Shown here: piece by piece, positions 8,379 to 15,995 of the stretch
Numbering within the stretch: the stretch's first letter is position 1
Layout of the letters: the number at the start of each line of letters is the position of its first letter
DNA from: CATZDY01 sp045599035
GTDB taxonomy: Bacteria; Bacillota; Desulfotomaculia; Desulfotomaculales; Desulfocucumaceae
Length of the DNA: 31,512 nucleotides
Direction of reading: 5' to 3'
Assembly (NCBI GenBank): GCA_045599035.1
Contig: JAZRVI010000010.1
Span: 1-31,512 of the forward strand
Made by a program: the position numbers and the translations under genes
The notes under the pieces: model-generated
Told to the model about the DNA's origin: nothing
Databases searched by the model: none
Seen by the model: the letters and a program-made list of their open reading frames with translations, nothing else

Positions 8379-9163
8379 TGTTTGCTGGAATTGATTTAGG
8401 CAGTCGGCAGGTTAAAATAGTGGTTCTGGATCAAAATAGACAGTTGGTGGGGAGTTATCTGGGCAGCAGCATGGACTTTTACCGACAGCGGGGACGCTTG
8501 ATCGAAGGCCGCCTGGTGCTTGATTTGACCAATTTGCCGGGAATCCCGGAGCCGGAAATTGAAGCTTTGGCGGCTACTGGGTATGGCCGGGAAACCATAA
8601 ATTTGCAAAATGGTCTGATTATCCCGGAAATTAAAGCTCATGTGCAGGGAGCAGCTTATTTAAGCGGAGAAGAAAATTTTACTTTACTGGATTTGGGCGG
8701 ACAGGACAGCAAGATTGCCTTGGTCAAAAAAGGTCGTTTGGTAGATTTTGCGACCAATGATAAATGTGCAGCCAGTACTGGCCGTTATTTGGAGAATATG
8801 GCTGAGGTTTTGCAGATTTCCCTGTCTGAGTTGTCCCTCTATGATCAGGAACCGGTGGAGTTAAATTCCACTTGTGCTATTTTTGGAGAAACCGAATTAA
8901 TTGGCAAAATTGTGGAAGGCTATGCTCTGGAAAGGCTGGCTGCCGGGGTGAATTATACCATCTTTAAACGGATTAAACCTCTGTTAAGCCGTTTGTTGAG
9001 TGACAAACTGATTTTTACCGGCGGAGTGGCTCAAAATCAGGCTTTGGTTCGGATTTTGGAAAGGGAGCTGCAAATTCCGGTGGTGGTTTGCCCGGAAGGA
9101 GCCTTTGCTGGAGCCTGGGGCTGTGCTTTAAAAGCTATAAGTTGGAAAGAGGAGGCAGTTTAA
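8378..9163 (+). CDS. BadF/BcrA-type ATPase, activator of the dehydratase-like protein
   Basis: 261 residues of the ASKHA ATPase fold. It begins with a phosphate-1 loop (GIDLGSRQVKIV), then LLDLGGQDSK, and ends with an adenosine motif (FTGGVAQNQALV). Two cysteines, in NDKCAASTGR and NSTCAIFGETE, are those that bridge a single [4Fe-4S] cluster between the subunits of a homodimer in activators such as HgdC. The protein would use ATP hydrolysis to inject a low-potential electron into its partner. Its ATG overlaps the previous stop (TAATG), implying translational coupling and matched amounts of the two proteins. Confidence 0.93.
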   Translation: MFAGIDLGSRQVKIVVLDQNRQLVGSYLGSSMDFYRQRGRLIEGRLVLDLTNLPGIPEPEIEALAATGYGRETINLQNGLIIPEIKAHVQGAAYLSGEENFTLLDLGGQDSKIALVKKGRLVDFATNDKCAASTGRYLENMAEVLQISLSELSLYDQEPVELNSTCAIFGETELIGKIVEGYALERLAAGVNYTIFKRIKPLLSRLLSDKLIFTGGVAQNQALVRILERELQIPVVVCPEGAFAGAWGCALKAISWKEEAV

Positions 9164-9942
9164 TGCGAATTACCGTTTTGGGGTGTTGGGCTCCTTATCC
9201 TCGTTCGGGGGGAGCCTGTTCCGGTTATGTGCTGCAGGATGGAGGAGCCAGGGTTTTATTGGATTTGGGTCATGGATGTTTTAGCCGACTGTCTGAACTT
9301 TTTAATCCCCTTGATTTAAAGGCCGTAATTTTAAGCCATTTGCATCCGGATCATTGCGGGGATTTGCCCTGCCTGCGGCACGCTTTAAGAGCAGCCAAGG
9401 CTTTGGGTAAGCTGTCAGAGGAAGAAAAGCTGCCTTTGTATTTGCCCAAAGAGCCGACTGTGGAAGCCCAAATTATTGCTGGCTATACAGACAGCTTTTC
9501 CGTTCATTTTATTGAAGATTTGCCTCGAACTATCGTTCCGCCCGGAGTGGAGGTTTATAAACTGGATTTGGGAGCAGTCCAATATTATTTGCTGCCGGTT
9601 CAGCACAAATGGCCGGCCTATGCTGTGGCAGTGGAGGGTTCGGGTTATCTGGTTTATTCGGGGGATAGCTGCCGTACCGAGGAATTGGTCAAACTGATTG
9701 ACAAGGCGGATATATTTTTGTGTGAAGCCAGTGGTCAGGACGGGGACGAAGCAGCTATGGCCGGAAATCATCTGACCGCTCGTCAGGCCGGAGAAATGGC
9801 TCAGGAAGGCCGGGTTAAGGAGCTGATTTTAACTCACTTTTTCCCGGAATATGATTTGGAAAGTTTGAGACAGCAGGCTGAGGCTGGTTATGGAGCCAAG
9901 GTGGAATTGGCTGTCGAAGGAGATACTTATTTTGTTTACTAG
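9163..9942 (+). CDS. Metallo-beta-lactamase-fold hydrolase, RNase Z-like
   Basis: 259 residues. The ATG at 9163 again overlaps the previous stop in TAATG, behind GGAGG; a longer in-frame extension inside the activator gene is not credible. The metal motif is SHLHPDHCGD, followed by SGD and a late LTHFFPEYD segment, all typical of the RNase Z/PhnP branch of the MBL fold that binds two zinc ions. No export signal is present, so it is cytosolic. Coupling to the Fe-S reductase pair suggests hydrolysis of a related metabolite (for example a cyclic ester or phosphodiester), but this is inference. Confidence 0.88.
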   Translation: MRITVLGCWAPYPRSGGACSGYVLQDGGARVLLDLGHGCFSRLSELFNPLDLKAVILSHLHPDHCGDLPCLRHALRAAKALGKLSEEEKLPLYLPKEPTVEAQIIAGYTDSFSVHFIEDLPRTIVPPGVEVYKLDLGAVQYYLLPVQHKWPAYAVAVEGSGYLVYSGDSCRTEELVKLIDKADIFLCEASGQDGDEAAMAGNHLTARQAGEMAQEGRVKELILTHFFPEYDLESLRQQAEAGYGAKVELAVEGDTYFVY

Positions 9943-9956
9943 AAAGTAGTCAACTA

Positions 9957-10071
9957 CCCACCCACTAAAGTGAGTGGGCTTGTAACTATCCAGATTAGCG
10001 AAAATCAATATTTGAGCTGATTACGGATAACAGATTTAAAAAGGCTCCTCCCACCCCTCAAGAGGAGTGGG
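9957..10071 (+). mobile_element. Miniature IS200/IS605-like element with two matching hairpins
   Basis: Two hairpins, 9957-9978 and 10050-10071, share one plan: CCCAC, an unpaired C, a 4-bp inner stem, an AA loop, the complement, an unpaired A, GTGGG. The inner stem is CACT/AGTG in the first and CCTC/GAGG in the second, so both strands of the stem changed together. Such subterminal hairpins next to GGTTTCCGCC-type sequence are characteristic of IS200/IS605-derived palindrome-associated elements. No coding capacity. It sits between the MBL gene and rdgB, and its right part is repeated at 15878-15995. Confidence 0.6.
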
Positions 10072-10110
10072 TTTCCGCCTGCGACAAACGAAAGGATTTT
10101 ATTTATGAAA
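9994..10110 (+). repeat. Copy 1 of a 117-bp duplicated leader (rdgB side)
   Basis: From ATTAGCG through the second hairpin, the ribosome site and the first codons of rdgB this matches 15878-15995, with one single-base indel and a cluster of changes in the hairpin. The shared part includes CGAAAGGATTTTATTTATG, that is, the translation start of each gene. Confidence 0.85.
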
Positions 10111-10716
10111 TTAATTTTAGCCAGCGGCAATCAGGGTAAATTAAAAGAATTGCGGGAGCTGTTAGCCTGTTTGCCGTTGGAAATTGGATCTTTGCAGGAT
10201 TTTCCGGATTTTCCGGGTACGGTAGAAGATCAGCTGGATTTTCAGGGTAATGCGGCCAAAAAAGCTTTGGAGGCGGCGGCCTTTACCGGCTGTTGGGCTT
10301 TGGCGGATGATTCCGGCCTGGAGGTGGACTATTTAAACGGTTTGCCCGGAGTTTATTCGGCTCGTTACGCTGGAGATGGGCATGATGATGCCGCCAATAA
10401 CGCCAAACTGCTGACTGCCCTGCAGGGAGTTCCGCCGGAACAAAGGACTGCTCGTTTTCGTTGTGTAATGGTTTTGGCTGCTCCAGACAGAATTTTGATT
10501 CAAACCGAAGGAAAATGCGAAGGCTTGATTGGTCAGGCTTTGCAGGGAGAACAGGGCTTTGGTTATGATCCCCTGTTTATCTATCCTCAGGCTGGTCAGA
10601 CCTTTGCCGAATTGGGACTGGAAATTAAAAATAAAATCAGCCACCGGGCTAAGGCTTTGCAGGCGATGGCCGAAGAATTGGCCAGGTGGCTGAAAAGTGA
10701 GGATGGCCATGCTTAG
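10105..10716 (+). CDS. rdgB: XTP/dITP diphosphatase (non-canonical purine NTP pyrophosphatase)
   Basis: 203 residues. The start MKLILASGNQGKLKEL carries the SxNxxKxxE-type nucleotide-binding motif, and later blocks ALADDSGLEVDYLNGLPGVYSARYAG, EGKCEGLI and GFGYDPLF are diagnostic of the HAM1/RdgB family. The enzyme hydrolyses dITP, XTP and related deaminated nucleotides to monophosphates and pyrophosphate, keeping them out of DNA and RNA. It acts in the cytosol as a dimer. Start ATG at 10105 with AAAGGA upstream, inside the duplicated leader. The next gene overlaps its last 8 bases, so the two are coupled. Confidence 0.97.
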   Translation: MKLILASGNQGKLKELRELLACLPLEIGSLQDFPDFPGTVEDQLDFQGNAAKKALEAAAFTGCWALADDSGLEVDYLNGLPGVYSARYAGDGHDDAANNAKLLTALQGVPPEQRTARFRCVMVLAAPDRILIQTEGKCEGLIGQALQGEQGFGYDPLFIYPQAGQTFAELGLEIKNKISHRAKALQAMAEELARWLKSEDGHA

Positions 10717-11191
10717 AGTGGGAATTTTGAGCGATAGTCACGGCAATTTGACCAAAGCTCAGTTGGCCGTGGACAAAATGGGGAAAATTGACTTTTTATT
10801 GCACGCTGGGGACTTTGCCCGAGATGCCTATAAATTAAATTTACCTTTGGAAACGGTCATTTATGCCGTTCGGGGCAATTGCGACCGTTATTCCGATTAT
10901 GAAGATGAGCTTTTAATAACCCTGGGTTCGTTTAAAGTGATTTTGACTCATGGTGATGCTTATGGAGTGAAATATGATTGGCTGGGGGTTTTGGAGCGAG
11001 CCAAAGCCGAAAAAGCTCAGGCGGTAATTTTTGGCCATACCCATATTCCTCAATGCCGCTGGGAAAGCGGAATTTTGCTCTTTAATCCGGGCAGCATTGC
11101 GGCTCCCCGGGATGGCGGGAGCTGTAGCTATGGAGTTTGGGAGCTGAACAGACAAGGAGAAATTTATCCGGAAATTTATGGTCTGACCTAA
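10709..11191 (+). CDS. YfcE/MJ0936-type metallophosphodiesterase
   Basis: 160 residues from the ATG at 10709, with GAGG six bases upstream inside the end of rdgB. Calcineurin-like metal motifs occur in order: SDSHGN, HAGDF, VRGNCD, LTHGD, FGHTH, ending with NPGS. This is the small YfcE class, which hydrolyses phosphodiesters with Mn2+ in vitro; the natural substrate is generally unknown. Adjacency to rdgB is common in Firmicutes. Confidence 0.93.
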   Translation: MLRVGILSDSHGNLTKAQLAVDKMGKIDFLLHAGDFARDAYKLNLPLETVIYAVRGNCDRYSDYEDELLITLGSFKVILTHGDAYGVKYDWLGVLERAKAEKAQAVIFGHTHIPQCRWESGILLFNPGSIAAPRDGGSCSYGVWELNRQGEIYPEIYGLT

Positions 11192-11219
11192 GATAAGCCG
11201 GGGAAGGAAGGAAAAAAGT

Positions 11220-13088
11220 ATGGATTTGACAAGGGTTTTGGCCAGAGTGCAAAAACCGGCTCGCTATACGGGCGGAGAGTGGAGAGCCTCCCGCAAAGAA
11301 TGGCGGGAAGATCAGGTTAAAGTGGCTTTGGCTTTTCCAGATGTTTATGAAGTAGGGATGTCCCATTTGGGTTCGCAAATTTTATATCATGTGGTTAACC
11401 AAAGAGAAGATGCTTTAATGGAACGGGTTTTTGCTCCCTGGCCGGATATGGAAGAAGCCTTGCGGGAAGAAAGCTTGCCTTTATATACTTTGGAAAGCTT
11501 AAAGCCAGTACGGGAGTTTGATGTGTTAGCCTTTACCTTGCAGTATGAAATGACCTTTACTAATATTTTGACTATTTTAGATTTGTCCGGTTTTCCTTTG
11601 GAATCCGCAGCCAGAAATGAAGAATTTCCCCTGGTTATTGCCGGAGGGCCTTGTGTTTTTAACCCGGAGCCGCTGGCGGATTTTATTGATGCATTTGTCT
11701 TAGGCGAAGGGGAAGAAGTTATTGGAGAAATTATTCAGGCTTTTCAGCAGGTTAAGTCTCTAAGCCGAACTGAGCAATTACGGCGATTGGCTCAAATTGA
11801 AGGGGTTTATGTTCCCCGTTTTTATGAGGTGGAATATAGTGAACAGGGAACAGTTGATAAATGGGTCAGTCGGGAAGCCGATTTGCCCCTGTCCATTCGC
11901 AAAAGACTTTTGCCGGATCTGAATCAGGCACCTTTTCCGGTTTCGGTTCCAGTACCTTCCACCGAAGTAATTCATGATCGGGTTATGCTGGAGGTTTTGC
12001 GTGGCTGCACCAGGGGCTGTCGTTTTTGTCAGGCTGGGGTGATTTACCGCCCGGCAAGAGAAAAAAAAGCGGTCAATCTGGTGCGGCAGGCCGAAAAATT
12101 AATTGCTAATACTGGTTATGATGAGGTCTCGCTGACTTCTTTAAGTACAGCAGATCACAGTCAGTTGCAGGAAATGGTCAGGGAAATGCTGGGCAAATTA
12201 GAGCCGAAAGGGGTTAATATTTCTTTGCCTTCTTTGCGGGTAGATGCCTTTTCTGTGGATTTGGCCAAGGAAATTCAACGAGTGCGGCGTTCGACCTTAA
12301 CCTTTGCTCCGGAGGCGGGAACTCAGCGATTGAGGGATATTATTAATAAGAATGTCACGGAAGAAAATTTGGTGACGGCGGTGGAAGCTGCTTTTGCGGC
12401 GGGCTGGAAAGCCATCAAGCTTTATTTTATGATTGGACTTCCGGGAGAAACTCAGGAAGATTTGGACGGTATTGCTGATTTGGCTCTAAAGGTTTTGCGG
12501 ATTGGGCAAAAGCACAAGGTGGGCAAGCATCTTAAAGTTACCTTGAGTATTTCCTCTTTAGTGCCTAAGGCTCATACCGCTTTTCAGTGGGAACCCCAAA
12601 ACAGTCTGGCCGAACTGCAAAGCAAGCAAGGATATTTACGGGATAAACTGCGTTTTGAAAAAAGGATTGCCTTAAACTATCATGATGCTCAAATCAGCTT
12701 GATTGAAGCGGTTCTGGCTCGAGGGGATCGGCGTTTGGGAGCGGTTATTGCCAAAGCCTGGCAGTTGGGAGCCAGATTTGACGGCTGGTCGGAATGGTTT
12801 GATTTTGCGGTTTGGGAAGAAGCCTTTGCTGCCAATCAGCTTCACTATGCTGATTATGCCCAAAGAAAATTTGCCTATGAAGATCATTTGCCCTGGGAGC
12901 ATATGAACAGCGGGGTTCAGAAAAAATACTTGATTTTGGAAAATCAGCGTTCCCGGAAGGGGATTACTACCGGGGACTGCCGAAATGGAAAATGCTCCGG
13001 CTGTGGCTTATGCCCGGCCTGGGGGGTTAAGCCGCTGATTGCTGGAAAGGAGGAAGATCATGAGCCGGTATGGACTGTCTTACCGTAA
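11220..13088 (+). CDS. TIGR03960-family B12-binding-like radical SAM protein
   Basis: 622 residues. The N-terminal about 180 residues resemble a cobalamin-binding-type Rossmann domain (FPDVYEVGMSHLGSQILY, AGGPCVFNPEPLADFIDAFVLGEGEE). The radical SAM core has the CxxxCxxC cluster motif at C263, C267 and C270 in RGCTRGCRFC. A second Cys cluster near the C-terminus (C587, C592, C595, C598) may hold an auxiliary cluster. The family is almost always next to, or fused with, a DUF2344 protein and near RNase E/G, exactly as here; an RNA-modification role is suspected but unproven. The next gene overlaps its 3' end by 29 bases. Confidence 0.93.
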   Translation: MDLTRVLARVQKPARYTGGEWRASRKEWREDQVKVALAFPDVYEVGMSHLGSQILYHVVNQREDALMERVFAPWPDMEEALREESLPLYTLESLKPVREFDVLAFTLQYEMTFTNILTILDLSGFPLESAARNEEFPLVIAGGPCVFNPEPLADFIDAFVLGEGEEVIGEIIQAFQQVKSLSRTEQLRRLAQIEGVYVPRFYEVEYSEQGTVDKWVSREADLPLSIRKRLLPDLNQAPFPVSVPVPSTEVIHDRVMLEVLRGCTRGCRFCQAGVIYRPAREKKAVNLVRQAEKLIANTGYDEVSLTSLSTADHSQLQEMVREMLGKLEPKGVNISLPSLRVDAFSVDLAKEIQRVRRSTLTFAPEAGTQRLRDIINKNVTEENLVTAVEAAFAAGWKAIKLYFMIGLPGETQEDLDGIADLALKVLRIGQKHKVGKHLKVTLSISSLVPKAHTAFQWEPQNSLAELQSKQGYLRDKLRFEKRIALNYHDAQISLIEAVLARGDRRLGAVIAKAWQLGARFDGWSEWFDFAVWEEAFAANQLHYADYAQRKFAYEDHLPWEHMNSGVQKKYLILENQRSRKGITTGDCRNGKCSGCGLCPAWGVKPLIAGKEEDHEPVWTVLP

Positions 13089-13770
13089 AACAGGAATGGC
13101 TCGTTATTTATCCCATTTGGATTTATTGCGAACCTTTGAAAGAGCCATGCGAAGGGCTGATTTACCTTTGGCTTATACTCAGGGCTTTAATCCTCATCCC
13201 AAAATCAGTTTTGCCGCTCCGCTTTCAGTGGGCATTGCAGGTTTAGCTGAATATCTGGATGTGGAATTGCTGGAATTTTGGGAACCGGAACGCCTGCTGG
13301 CTGCTTTGGAAAATCAATTGCCGCCGGGCTTAAAGCTTAATCTGGCCTTTGTTTTGCCTGAACAGGTTTCCCTGATGGCTAAAACAGCCTGGGCGGAATA
13401 TCAAGCTAAAATTCAATTCAGTCCGGAACCAGATTGGCTCAAACTGCAGGAGCTAACCCAGGCTTATTTGGCTCAGCCTGCTCTGGTGGTTAATCGAGCC
13501 ACCAAAGCTGTACGGCACAGTCGGGGACAGCTTCCGCTTCAAGCCTATGATATTCGGCCTGGCTTGCAAAGTCTGATTTTGACTCAAGAACCAGTTGGCT
13601 GCAAGTTGACTTTTATTGTCAAATGCGGCAGCGAAGGCAATATTAAACCAGCAGAAGTAATTGATTCCTGGCTGGAATTTGTTGGTCTGAAAGGGGAAAG
13701 GCTGGAATTGGTGCGGACTCAGTTGTGGGGAAAAAACCAGACTCCTTTTCCAGAATTTTGTCAGTCCTAA
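13060..13770 (+). CDS. DUF2344 / TIGR03936 partner of the radical SAM protein
   Basis: 236 residues from the ATG at 13060, preceded by GGAGGAAGATC; a longer frame to 13039 is less likely. The N-terminal segment (YRKTGMARYLSHLDLLRTFERAMRRADLPLAYTQGFNPHPKISFA, given here only as landmarks around GFNPHPK) is the family signature. In some genomes this domain is fused to the TIGR03960 radical SAM protein; here it is a separate, overlapping gene, which supports a direct complex or a shared pathway. The reaction is unknown. Confidence 0.9.
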   Translation: MSRYGLSYRKTGMARYLSHLDLLRTFERAMRRADLPLAYTQGFNPHPKISFAAPLSVGIAGLAEYLDVELLEFWEPERLLAALENQLPPGLKLNLAFVLPEQVSLMAKTAWAEYQAKIQFSPEPDWLKLQELTQAYLAQPALVVNRATKAVRHSRGQLPLQAYDIRPGLQSLILTQEPVGCKLTFIVKCGSEGNIKPAEVIDSWLEFVGLKGERLELVRTQLWGKNQTPFPEFCQS

Positions 13771-13799
13771 ATTAGCTGGTAATTCCTGTTTAAATCGGT

Positions 13800-13805
13800 T
13801 ATAAT
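13800..13805 (+). promoter_or_regulatory. Possible -10 of a promoter for RNase E/G
   Basis: A perfect TATAAT lies 36 bases before the RNase E/G start, in the 71-base gap after the DUF2344 gene. The -35 region is poor, so this may be a weak internal promoter. Confidence 0.35.
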
Positions 13806-13841
13806 GGAAGAAGCAAGGATTTAGGCAGGAGGAAGCTAAGA

Positions 13842-15539
13842 ATGCTGAGGGAAATTATAATTAACTTTGCTGATGATGAAACCAGAGCAGCTTTATTGGA
13901 AGATGGAACGGCTGTGGAATTCTTTATTGAGCGTTCGGACAGTCAGCGATTGGTTGGCAATATTTATCAGGGTAAAGTGGAAAATGTATTGCCGGGAATG
14001 CAGGCAGCCTTTATTAATATAGGTTTGGAAAAAAATGCCTTCTTATATGTTGAGGATGCGGTGGCCTCCCGTTCTCCCGGCCATGATGAAGGGCGTTCGG
14101 TTTTGGGGGATGTTAATATCTCGGACTTTTTGAAAAGAGGTCAGGATATTATGGTGCAGATTATCAAGGATCCCATTGGTACCAAAGGCCCTCGGGTAAC
14201 CCGTTACATTACTTTGCCGGGGCGTTATCTGGTCTTAATGCCTACAGTGGAATATGTGGGCGTTTCCCGCCGAATTGAAAATGAAAAAGAGCGGGAGCGG
14301 CTCAAGGCTTTGGGCGAAAAGGTTCGGGAAGATAATTTGGGTCTGATTGTCCGCACCATGGCCAGCGGAGCCACCGAAGAGGAACTGCGGCAGGATTTTC
14401 AGCTTTTATATAAGCTTTGGAAAAAGGTAATTTTGCGTTCGGAAAATGGCTCGGTGCCTAATCTGCTGCACCGGGATCTGGAATTGATTCAAAGAATTTT
14501 ACGGGATACCTTTACCGAAAATATTGAACGCCTGACCATTGATTCCCGCTTTGGCTATGAAAAGATTCTGGATTTATTAGATATTACCGGATCGGATATG
14601 AAAATCAAGGTGGTTTTGGACGATAGGGAGGATATTTTTAATCATTACGGTTTGGATGAGGAATTGGATAGAGCTTTACGCCGCAAGGTTTGGCTCAAAT
14701 GCGGCGGTTATATTGTAATTGATCAAACGGAAGCTTTGACGGTAATTGATGTTAACACCGGCAAATTTGTCGGTTCTACCACTCATCTGGAAGACACGGT
14801 TTTAAAGGCTAATTTGGAAGCAGCAGTCGAAATCAGCCGCCAGCTCCGGCTTCGCAATATTGGCGGTATTATTGTAGTTGATTTTATTGATATGCTGGAG
14901 GAAGAACACCGCAGGCAGGTTTTACAGATTTTGGAGGATGAAACCCGCAAGGATCGCACCAAGGTCAATATTTTGGGGATTACTCATTTGGGCTTGGTAG
15001 AAATGACCCGCAAAAAAACCCGCTTTAGTCTGAGTGAGGTTTTGCAAAAGCAATGTCCCTATTGTGAGGGCAAAGGGAAGGTTTTATCTGAAGAAACCAT
15101 GAGCATTTATTTTAAAAATCAGATTCAGCAATTGGCTCGTTCCACTCCGGCTGATGATATTTTGGTGGAAGCTAATCCGTTGGTAGCTGCTCGACTGATT
15201 GGCAGCGGCGGCATTAATCTGCGGGATCTGGAGCAGCGAACCGGCAAAAATGTCTATATTCGGGGTTCGCAGGGACAGCATATTGAATCGGTGATGGTAC
15301 GGCCTCTTTATGATAATGAACAGGTTAACCAAAAGAATGTGGTGGCGGTCAAGCCGGGGCAGGTCTTGGAACTGCGGATTTTGGAACCCCATTCGGCTAA
15401 CTTAAAGGACGGAATTGCCCGCAAGGATGGTTTTATTATTGATGTTCTCAATGCCGGTTCCCTGGTGGGAGAAATTGTGACTGTCAAAATTATAGAAGTT
15501 TTTCGGACTTATGCCAAGGCTTCTCTGGTTTATGTTTAG
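13842..15539 (+). CDS. rng: Ribonuclease E/G
   Basis: 565 residues, longer than E. coli RNase G (489) but without the long RNase E scaffold. It has an S1 RNA-binding region (about 35-125, IYQGKVENVLPGMQAAFINIG), the catalytic Asp pair at about D303 (VIDVNTGKFVG) and D347 (VVDFIDM), and the Zn-link CPYC near residue 405. A C-terminal extension after about 420 resembles a KH/TRAM-like RNA-binding tail. It is an Mg2+-dependent endonuclease that processes rRNA and mRNA from a monophosphorylated 5' end. GGAGGAAG precedes the ATG. The usual downstream ribosomal-protein gene rplU is not here; an accessory stretch follows instead. Confidence 0.96.
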   Translation: MLREIIINFADDETRAALLEDGTAVEFFIERSDSQRLVGNIYQGKVENVLPGMQAAFINIGLEKNAFLYVEDAVASRSPGHDEGRSVLGDVNISDFLKRGQDIMVQIIKDPIGTKGPRVTRYITLPGRYLVLMPTVEYVGVSRRIENEKERERLKALGEKVREDNLGLIVRTMASGATEEELRQDFQLLYKLWKKVILRSENGSVPNLLHRDLELIQRILRDTFTENIERLTIDSRFGYEKILDLLDITGSDMKIKVVLDDREDIFNHYGLDEELDRALRRKVWLKCGGYIVIDQTEALTVIDVNTGKFVGSTTHLEDTVLKANLEAAVEISRQLRLRNIGGIIVVDFIDMLEEEHRRQVLQILEDETRKDRTKVNILGITHLGLVEMTRKKTRFSLSEVLQKQCPYCEGKGKVLSEETMSIYFKNQIQQLARSTPADDILVEANPLVAARLIGSGGINLRDLEQRTGKNVYIRGSQGQHIESVMVRPLYDNEQVNQKNVVAVKPGQVLELRILEPHSANLKDGIARKDGFIIDVLNAGSLVGEIVTVKIIEVFRTYAKASLVYV

Positions 15540-15547
15540 ATCGCTTG

Positions 15548-15589
15548 ACAGACAGGCTGCCATGTTTTGAAGTGTGGCAGCCTGTCTGT
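15548..15589 (+). terminator. Perfect 15-bp stem-loop after rng
   Basis: The arm at 15548-15562 (ACAGACAGGCTGCCA) is exactly complementary to 15575-15589 around a 12-base loop, starting 9 bases after the rng stop. No clear U tract follows (TATTGCC), so it could be a 3'-end stabilising hairpin or an element end rather than a simple terminator. Confidence 0.55.
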
Positions 15590-15599
15590 ATTGCCTTGA

Positions 15600-15877
15600 G
15601 GCAGTTGAATCCAAAAGCAGCACTATGCACACTTTAAGGAGCGGAAAAGATGGCAGTAGGCTTGAACAAACTGAAAGCCAGCACTTTGAGACGCTTATTT
15701 CTGACTTACCCACAGGCAAGTCTGTGGGGTTCCAATTGTTAAGTGTTGCTTGTAATCATACATTATTTTCAAACTTTGGAATACAAGTTTATGCTTAGAG
15801 CAAATAACTTTTAGCTTTTCATTTTTTATGCAAACTATTTGTTCGACGGGTAGTGTAAGATCTAACATATAGTCATT
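15600..15877 (+). mobile_element. Probable decayed insertion-element end (non-coding)
   Basis: This stretch between rng and the duplicated leader has no convincing gene. It carries a hairpin CCCACAG-gcaagt-CTGTGGG at 15709-15728, similar in style to the other hairpins of the window, and then a 67-bp repeat shared with the right edge of the window. One open frame (15574-15798) crosses it, but I do not think it is translated. IS200/IS605 ancestry is suggested by the hairpins only. Confidence 0.4.
15746..15812 (+). repeat. Repeat shared in inverted orientation with 31442-31512
   Basis: The first 59 bases match the reverse complement of the right window edge with only three substitutions, all transitions, before the similarity fades. 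Landmarks are TTTGGAATACAAGTTTATGC and the following TTAGAGCAAA. Confidence 0.85.
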
Positions 15878-15995
15878 ATTAGTGAAAGTCACTATTTGAA
15901 GCGGATTACGGATAACAGATTTAAAAAGGCTCCTCCCACCGCCTAAATACAGTAGGTTTCCGCCTATGACAAACGAAAGGATTTTATTTATGAAA
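15878..15995 (+). repeat. Copy 2 of the duplicated rdgB leader (GNAT side)
   Basis: It corresponds to 9994-10110. The flanks, the ribosome site AAAGGATTTTATTT and the ATGAAA start are the same, but the hairpin half after CTCCTCCCACC is changed so that it no longer pairs. The first hairpin of copy 1 has no counterpart. Confidence 0.85.

Noticed and set aside
15574..15798. Open frame of 74 codons between rng and the GNAT gene
   Set aside because: It starts inside a hairpin arm with no ribosome site, and in the 59-bp part shared with the right window edge all three differences would be amino-acid changes, which does not look like a conserved protein.
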